DNA of 64,000 nucleotides from Chamaecyparis obtusa (Eukaryota; Streptophyta; Pinopsida; Cupressales; Cupressaceae), in NCBI GenBank assembly GCA_027943335.1, contig BSBK01001581.1:695001-759000 (forward strand), read 5' to 3'. Of this stretch, positions 57,270 to 64,000 are shown in pieces; position 1 is the first letter of the stretch, and each line of letters begins with the position of its first letter. The translations under genes and the position numbers were made by a program. The notes below the pieces were generated by a model. It saw only the letters and a list, made by a program, of their open reading frames with translations. It was not told where the DNA came from and did no database searches.

Positions 57270-58683
57270 CTTCTTTGCTTAGTTCAAAGTAGTGTGATCA
57301 CCCGATCCATCAGATTGGGTGACCTTACGTGAACTGGATTCACTACTACTTGCCTCTTATTTCTTCTTCCATGTCTTGTTTATCTGATTCCTCATTTTCT
57401 CAATGGTTTCTTCATTCTTGCTTTGATCACTCCTCAGTATGTGTGTTCTACAATCTTTCTTTAGGTGACCAATCTTATTGCATTTATAACATACCATACT
57501 TCCATTCATCCAAATCTTGGATTTACCTATAAAATGTGTCTTCAAACAATTTTCTCTAATGTGACCATATTTTCCATAGTAATGACAAACGTACCAAGTG
57601 TTGTAGTCCCAATTGTATGTATTACCCTTCTTAGGTGATTTGGTTGGTGGATTGGATGACCAATTGGGTTTGGATCTACACTCAAATGCTCTATGTCCAT
57701 ATTTCTGACAGTTGAAACAATGTCCTTGAGATTTAGGTGAGGTAGGTGGATTACTAACCTTTGTCTTGCATTCATGTGCCTGATGTCCATGTTTATTACA
57801 GTTAAAATAATGTCCATTGAATTTTGGTTTAGGATCAAACTTACCATGTTTGATTCTGCAGATGTTGGCTGTATGTCCTAGCTTTCCACAGTGATGGCAT
57901 GTAGGCTTGTTGTTCTTTTGTTTTTTATTTCTTTTCTCTCCACTCTTTGATGATTCTCCTTCCTCAGTGGATGATAAGTGCTCATCATGTCCAAGTCCAG
58001 ACGTATCACTAGATATTCTAGGTGACCTTACCAACTCTTCAAAATATCTTACAACTTCATTAGGCTTGTTCATCCTTTCATTGATCTCCTTTTCAGATCT
58101 TAGTTCATTCCTTAGTGGATTGTTTTCTGATCTTAGATTGGTGATTTCCACATCTTTCCTGCCCAATTCTTGATTAACCAGTAGCAGTTGATTTACCATG
58201 TCTAGTTTATTATTTTTCAGTCTTTTCATGTCACTTGTCCTCTCATCAAGTATCATTAATATTTGTCTTTTGTCTTCTTCAACCATTGTCTTATCTTCTT
58301 CAACTTTCTTTTTCTATTCTACAACTTCAAAGAGTCTTACAGATTGTATTTCTTGTTCTCTCTTCAAATTTATGATGTCCTCATTCAGTATGTTGTTTTT
58401 CTCCAGCAGTTCTTTTATGGCTTTGTCACTTTCTACAGAGTTGCCACTATCAAATAGTCCAGTAGTATCCTCTTATTGATATTGTGTTTCATTATGTTGA
58501 ATAGCTATTTCTCTTCTTCTACTTAAATATTTCTTCAATTCACCTCTAGTTGCTTCAAGTTGTTGTAATGCAAGTTGAATGTCAATCTTCTTATTCTCTA
58601 TGATTTTTCCTAGCTTATAAACCTCCATCTCAAGATCTTTATCTCACAAGTGGTTAGACTTCTTTAGGAGACTAAGCATGCCA
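57270..58683 (-). pseudogene. Element D: Gag-like protein with coiled coil and five zinc knuckles
   Basis: A single minus-strand frame runs from the edge of the 5' LTR (Met codon at 58678-58676) to about 57270, with a few stops (a TGA early, TAA near 58473, TAG near 58315, TAA at 57357-57359). The longest open piece is 57357-58286 (309 codons). The first half is coiled coil (LLEKNNILNEDIINLKREQE; GRKDVEITNLRSENNPLR). Then come five CCHC-type knuckles: CHHCGKLGHTANIC; a second with its first Cys changed to Tyr (YFNCNKHGHQAHEC); CFNCQKYGHRAFEC; a fourth with its second Cys changed (CHYYGKYGHIRENC); and CYKCNKIGHLKKDC. The knuckles bind RNA. Copia Gags usually have one, so five in a row is unusual. 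No protease follows. Confidence 0.8.
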
Positions 58684-58685
58684 AT

Positions 58686-59915
58686 TGTTGGAAATCTATT
58701 GGGAAAGTTTCTTACTGAGAAGGGGGGTGGTGAATCAGATATCACCGATTTATACATTTTGACATAAATGAAACTTGCATAACATTCTAGTATAAAACTT
58801 AATAATGTAACAGATCTAATAAGCTAATCATCACCCATGAAAATAAAAATAACACAATGATTTTGGTTACCTAGAAACCCTTGAAAGGTAAAATTGGGGT
58901 GGGGATGACACCCACAAATCTTCACTAGTGCAGTATTAAAGTTTTCCTGTTAGGGCTACAAGTTTGATCAAAAAATATGATCTACCCTGTGAGAGGTCTG
59001 CCTTGTTAAGAGCTTTGAGACTTATACAATCTACCTTGCAAAAGGGTTTAAATAGAAACTTACAACTAAGTAAGCACTTGGTTAAGAGATTTACTAAGGT
59101 CTGTCAAAACCACCTTGTTAAGAGATTTACCCTAATACACTTGTTAAAATGTCTCAGTACTTGATCCTTCAATTTGCACTATGATGTTGATTAAAAATCT
59201 TCTCCTTATAGTATAGATTTGATCTCTTCTATCAAATATGTCTATGCTTCATCCTTCACTACTTTTCTCTATTCTTCTCAATGACTAAACTCTATCTCTG
59301 ATCATCAAAATACTTCTCTACTCTGAAAGTATGAGATCTCCTTCATACTCTTCTTCTCATGATAATTAATAATACATTTTAGGGTTCGAATCACATCTTA
59401 TATATATAATTAACATTCTTCAAGATTTAAGATCTACGATCTAGATTGTCTCTTTTTGCCACTTAACCTTTCCCTAATTCTAATTGGATCCATGTGTTAC
59501 ATAGGGATTAATGATTACGATACAAGAGCATAATCATCTCAGTGATTTACTCAATAAACAATAAATGAAATTTGACTATCAACCAAAATGGTTTACCTAA
59601 GTGTTTGTGCCATAATAAACACATATGTTTGGCTTGCTCGACATTTGATATCTCTAGCACTCAACATTCACAATTCTTTATATCTTGGTGCTCGACATTG
59701 TCTTCTTTACATAACTCTGTAAAAGATGACTCGGCTAATACTAAAGTACTTGGTGACCACTATTTCACTTGGTAGTGACTATTGCTCGGTAAATGTACAA
59801 TACACATGACTCAACCTATATATGATGACTCAGTTGCAGTGATGACCGACCAACATTGCCTAGAAAATGACTAAGTGTAAGACACTAATAGACAACAAAA
59901 ATTTAGGGATCAACA
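58686..59915 (-). repeat. 5' LTR of D
   Basis: An uninterrupted 1,230-bp copy. On the minus strand a TATATATAAG box lies at about 59398-59409; the 3' LTR has TATATAAG at the same place (about 36328-36337). It carries several ACTCGGT-like heptamers near 59740-59790, as does the other copy. Confidence 0.92.
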
Positions 59916-59920
59916 CTAAT
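59916..59920. repeat. Target-site duplication of D, right copy
   Basis: CTAAT directly after the CAACA end of the LTR; matches the left copy. Confidence 0.92.
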
Positions 59921-62593
59921 ATGGATAATGTTCCTTGATGGTAACATTTACATTATAGATCTTACTTCTGTTGGATTGACTTCAATGCCTTTTGTTGACA
60001 CGATATACCCTAAAAGGTTTCCAGATGGCACTCCAAAGAAATACTTTTTGGGATTCACTCTTAACTTGGATTGCTCCATTTTGTTGAAAATTCTATCTAG
60101 ATCAGCTATGTGTGTGGTCCTTGTAGTAGATTTAGCTAGTGTTTCATCTATACACTCCATATTTTTATGCATTATATCATGGAAAATGGTGGTCATTTCT
60201 CTCTAATATGTTGCACCTACATTCTTGAGTCCAAAAGGTATAACATTACAATAAAAAGTACCCTAGACACAGGTGAAAGCAATTTTCTCTTTATCTTCAG
60301 GTGTAATATTGATTTGGTTATATCTTAAAAAATTATTCATGAGGAAATACATCTCATATCTTTCTATGAGGTTGATGATCATGTCTATGTTAGGAAGTGG
60401 AAAGTCATCTTTTGGATATGCTCTATTCAGATCCCAAAAATTTATGCATATCCTAATTAACTTGTTTGATTTAGAGATAGGTACAATGTTTGAAATCTAT
60501 TCAACATAATCAGTGGCCCTTATGAAATTGGCTTTGAGAATATTTTCCAATTTAGCCTTGACTAATAAGGCGACATGCAGATGCATTTTTCTTAATTTTT
60601 TCTTTACAAATTTCACTCTTGGAGCTATAGATAGGTGATGCATAATGATATCCGTGTCTATTCCTCGCATGTTTGAATAGGACTAGGAAAAGCTAATCTT
60701 TCTATCTATGAAGAACTAGATGAATTGTTGTTTTTATTCTTCTAAAAGTGATTGTGCTAGTTGTATGACATGAGGTGATTCTTTCGTGCCCAAGTTGATT
60801 GGTTGTGAAGTTTCTATGAGCACTGAAGATATTTCTTGGAAATGGTTTGGTAAGACATCAAGATTCCCATCCTCTAGTGCCTCTAAGAGGTTTTCACCAT
60901 TCAATACATAATTTATTTTTACTATTTTAGGGTTTGACATTGCCACAATGTAATTTTCACCACCAGACCTCTTTTTCTTTTTGAGTTTTGAACTGATAAA
61001 TGTGATTTCCTCCTCTACCATGTTTAGGCTCATTACATTGGTGGAATAAGGGATTGTTCTAACAACATTTAGATAGTTGGCCAAGGTGTAGTAATTGGAA
61101 AAGGATAACAAATTTGTAGGCTCACTTGGGCCCCATCGGGTTAGGTCAGGATGTGCCAGGGACAAGGTGTTAGAGGGTTCTAAAGATAGCACCACATTAT
61201 CATAATCATCACTTTTGGCCAGTAAGAGAAGGTCTAGTATATTATTCTTCAAAGAACTATCTATACCAAGAAGCATCCTAACATTTCTATTAGAGTCGTG
61301 GTTTGTATTACTTGAACCTAATCCATGTGGCATACCATTGGAACCTTGACCCTCGAGTAAAATTCCTCTATTAGGATCAAATACAAACCTTGGAAGGATA
61401 ATATAAATAGATCTTGCTGTTCGTGTAGCCATTACATCATGATGTCTATCACCCTCCTTAAAGTTCTAGTTGATGTTCAATGTAAGGACTATTGTAGATA
61501 CTACATTCAAGCTTTCCCCTTGTTCATGATAAGGTGCATACTTGTGAATTACATCTATTTCAATGTCCATTGTAACATCAGATAACATATCCCACTCATA
61601 TTCATTGGAACTTGTCTCAACATCATATGGAATATTTAGAACATGAGTGAATGTTACCAGCTTCCCCCAGTTAGGGTGTCCTTCTTGATTGCTTCCAATA
61701 TCATACTGAAATTCATATTCATGTGAATCAATTTAAATATCATCTGATCTACCTAAGAAACAAGATATAGTTATTGGTGTCTCATCTTCTTCGTCAAAAT
61801 TATTTTCTTCTTGTAGATGCTCTACTTCTTGTGGAGTTGTTTGTTGAAGTATATAAGTCTCTCCTCGATTAGCATAGTGATGCATATTGAGAACATGGGT
61901 AATTGTGACCAGTTTCCCTAGTTAGGATGAATTTTATCTTTTCCATTACCTACATCTAATCCCATTTCATTCTTAGTTTTTTGGTGATCAGACTCTTGCC
62001 GAGTCATCAATACTTCTTCAATGGATTGATTTGGTTCTAAGGGGTTTATAGGTGGGTTTGGAATGTATGGTTCTCATTGATAACAATGATTCTCTTAGTG
62101 TATCTATAGAAACCTCTTAGAGCTCATGGGTACTATCTATGCTTCCTCTTTAGATTCAACATCATAATCTTTAGCTCTATCAAATATGAGACCTTGTCTA
62201 GAGGATGGGTTAAACCTTTGTTCATGGTACCCCAACCCCATTTTTTCTTTTGGGCTCTGTAACTCCATAGGCATTAGCTCTGTAAGTACCTTTTTATTTT
62301 TTCTAACAGATCCTTTTCCTTTATATCCCATTTGTTTCATGAACTCATAACCTTTTCCATATTTTTAAGGGGATATCTCTACATGTTTTACCTTGTGGTC
62401 ATGTTCCTCTTCCCTGTATATCCACACAAGGACAACTCTATCTACATTTTCCTCTTCAAGGGGCACACTAATCTTTATAAATCTCATTCCTTCATGAATA
62501 GATAAGGCCTTTGTGCTAGATGGTTGAAATGATGCTAATGGTTTCCTATAGGACCTTGGTGAGGTAGGGAGATTGGTCAGGGAAGGTAGTGAG
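59921..62593 (-). mobile_element. Element F, part 3: RT, linker with G-patch-like segment, start of protease region
   Basis: Continues F beyond D. On the minus strand: a G-patch-like segment at about 62240-62350 (KQMGYKGKGSV ... KMGLGYHEQ), the acidic linker (60734-61432, ending LGTKESPHVIQLAQSLLEE, parallel to element C), the RT fingers (about 60270-60720, decayed) and the RT palm piece 59948-60196 (FHDIMHKNMECIDETLAKS ... PKKYFFGVPSGNLLGYIV). The YVDD box reads CIDE, so RT is dead. Its protease and Gag lie beyond element E, outside the window. Confidence 0.8.
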
Positions 62594-63840
62594 TGTGTGT
62601 GTGAAAATTGTACCTGATCTGTAGACACAACACTCAGTAAAACATTAGAGGTTAGTGATAATCAAAATCGTGCAAAATTGAAAGCTATCTAACCAAGCGA
62701 TTTACTGCCTTCTAATAGGTGCGAGATTAATGTTCTCAGATTATTATCGAGATCAGTGACCTAGACGACGCCTAAATGAAGGATTTGCATGCAATTCTAG
62801 ATATGGAATAAATGCAATTAATCTATATTTTTGATATTTTCTATGCAATAAGAATGATAAAAACTGATATGATATGAATGCTACTGAAAACTGATATGCT
62901 ATGAATCTAACAATGATATGTAATATGAATGCAAAAATAAGATTGATCTCACAAAGATGTCGATTCGCAAGAGCTTTGATTCTTCAATTCCAATTCTCCA
63001 GCGTGATTGTGCAAAATATGAGATGATTTGTGAAGAGCTAAAGCCTTAATTTATAGAAATCCAGGGCTTTGGAGGTGCATGAATAAAAGCCATAAATCAC
63101 TCAAATTAACTCATCTTGATTTTTGAGTTATCTGATCATAAAAGATAGTTAATTCTCAAAATCATGCAAAAACATGCAAAAACAGCTTTTTAACTCAAAT
63201 TAGAGTTTAGATCAGCTTTTTGAACTCCAAAAGGATGTTGAGTTCCAAAAAGTCAATAACTTGCATTGATTTTCTGATTTGGAGTTTAACTGTTTCTTTT
63301 GAATATGCATAATAATTAAGAATTAAATAAATAAATAAAGTGATTTATCCTCAACTCAACTGATTTTTGAAATAAAATAATTAATTTATGGGTTAATTAA
63401 CTATTTATTCAAACTTTTATTAAAAATTATATTATTAAATAATGACAACATGCTTTAATTAATTAAATAAGAATTTAATCAATTAAAGATAAGAATTTTG
63501 ATTTATTGTCAAAATTAAATAATACAATTAATAATAGATAGAATTAAATTTAATTACACAATTAAGTGGCAAATATTAAATCTAATTAATTAAATATGAA
63601 AATATTCAATTAATCAAATTTTAGGATAAATTTAATTTATTGCCAAATAATTATAAAATTAAAGATAATTAAGATAATTAGGAATATTATTAGGAATATT
63701 CCCCGATGCAGAATTTAAGATAATCAATTATGATTCGATGATGTTTAGATGTGCCTTAGATTAGGACTTTGATGTCGATTTTATTCGAATTGTCGATGTA
63801 GGAGGTTAATGAACTTATAGCCCATTTTTGAGGTATTACA
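62594..63840 (-). repeat. Element E: 3' LTR of a C-family gypsy element, cut by the window end
   Basis: About 1,247 bp parallel to C's LTRs from the TGTGTG start to the AGGTATTACA end. The start is uncertain by a few bases because of the TG repeat. It inserted into F, ending F's readable linker. The left target duplication would be GTGAG if the LTR starts at 62594. Confidence 0.9.
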
Positions 63841-63855
63841 TTTTGCCCCTCTTTG
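63841..63855 (-). promoter_or_regulatory. Polypurine tract of E
   Basis: CAAAGAGGGGCAAAA on the minus strand touching the LTR. It shows that E's body lies to the right, outside the window. Confidence 0.85.
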
Positions 63856-64000
63856 AATTACTGTGCGAAGTGCAGTGGTTCAAAGATAGTCTGTGTTTGA
63901 TAAAGATATGAAACTAATTCGAAAGATAAACCGATCTCAAGATAGAAACCGATTGAAAGATATTGAGATAGGAGTTGATTGATATTGAATTGATATGGAG
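63856..64000 (-). mobile_element. Start of the internal 3' noncoding region of E
   Basis: Parallel to C at 38085-38230 (shared ATTACTG...CAGTGGTTCAAAGATAGTCTG-type sequence). No coding content in view. Confidence 0.8.

Larger units (their letters stand above)
35602..59915 (-). mobile_element. Element D: copia-like LTR element without pol, host of element C
   Basis: LTRs at 35602-36827 plus 52822-52844 (split by C) and 58686-59915, flanked by perfect CTAAT target duplications. The LTR ends form the inverted repeat TGTTG...CAACA (TGTTGATCCC on the minus strand). The PPT, TCAAAGGGGAAGA, abuts the 3' LTR and is of the kind common in Ty1/copia elements. With C removed, the internal region is 5.8 kb. 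It codes for a Gag-like protein with five zinc knuckles and a second long frame of unknown function. No protease, RT, RNase H or integrase motif is present, so it is nonautonomous. Confidence 0.88.

Noticed and set aside
57357..58286. Zinc-knuckle protein of D as a host RNA-binding (CCHC) protein gene
   Set aside because: It lies in one frame inside matching LTRs with a TSD and PPT, so it belongs to the element.

Overview
The window looks like nuclear DNA of a land plant with a large, repeat-rich genome. A conifer or other gymnosperm is my best guess, but that is inference. The grounds are AT-rich sequence, plant-type Ty3/gypsy (Tat and chromovirus) and copia-like LTR retrotransposons nested four deep, a plant beta-galactosidase remnant with plant-style introns, and decay by point mutation with few indels. 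No gene in the window has an intact host open reading frame.

Left part, 1-15217. A four-exon GH35 beta-galactosidase pseudogene lies at 3882-5071 (+). Weak minus-strand coding-like remnants lie at 5521-6264 and 8055-8276. A 2.18-kb exon-like reading frame at 9344-11520 (+) stays in one frame but has 14 internal stops. An organelle-like tRNA-Val(TAC) cloverleaf at 13481-13552 abuts a foldback element that carries a 12-bp minisatellite, and a second single-frame decayed coding segment follows at 13872-14487. The rest of this part is featureless AT-rich DNA.

Right part, 15218-64000, is a nest of LTR elements that resolves through four perfect 5-bp target-site duplications. The host is an old minus-strand Tat-type gypsy element, called F. 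It survives as 25687-28701, 35049-35596 and 59921-62593, and probably continues left of 15218. Into F inserted: A (15223-25681, minus, TSD AATAC), a gypsy element with most of pol deleted; B (28702-35043, plus, TSD CATTG), a young chromovirus with a nearly open polyprotein; D (35602-59915, minus, TSD CTAAT), a copia-like element without pol; and E (from 62594, running out of the window). C (36828-52816, minus, TSD ATAGA), a 16-kb Tat element, sits inside the left LTR of D. A solo LTR of the A family (46559-47600) sits inside C.

How the parts work together. B encodes Gag, protease, RT, RNase H, integrase and a chromodomain, interrupted by only three stops, each readable as a C-to-T change. C and F share the Tat order Gag, protease, linker with a G-patch-like segment, RT, RNase H, second RNase H, integrase, followed by a noncoding region with repeated hairpins. 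A keeps Gag and protease but has lost RT, the RNase H core and the integrase core by two frame-preserving deletions. D keeps LTRs, a polypurine tract and a five-zinc-knuckle Gag, then carries a second reading frame of about 1,160 codons that I do not recognise. A and D must have borrowed enzymes from other elements. Coordinates of LTRs, TSDs, PBSs and PPTs were read directly; mutation counts are by eye.
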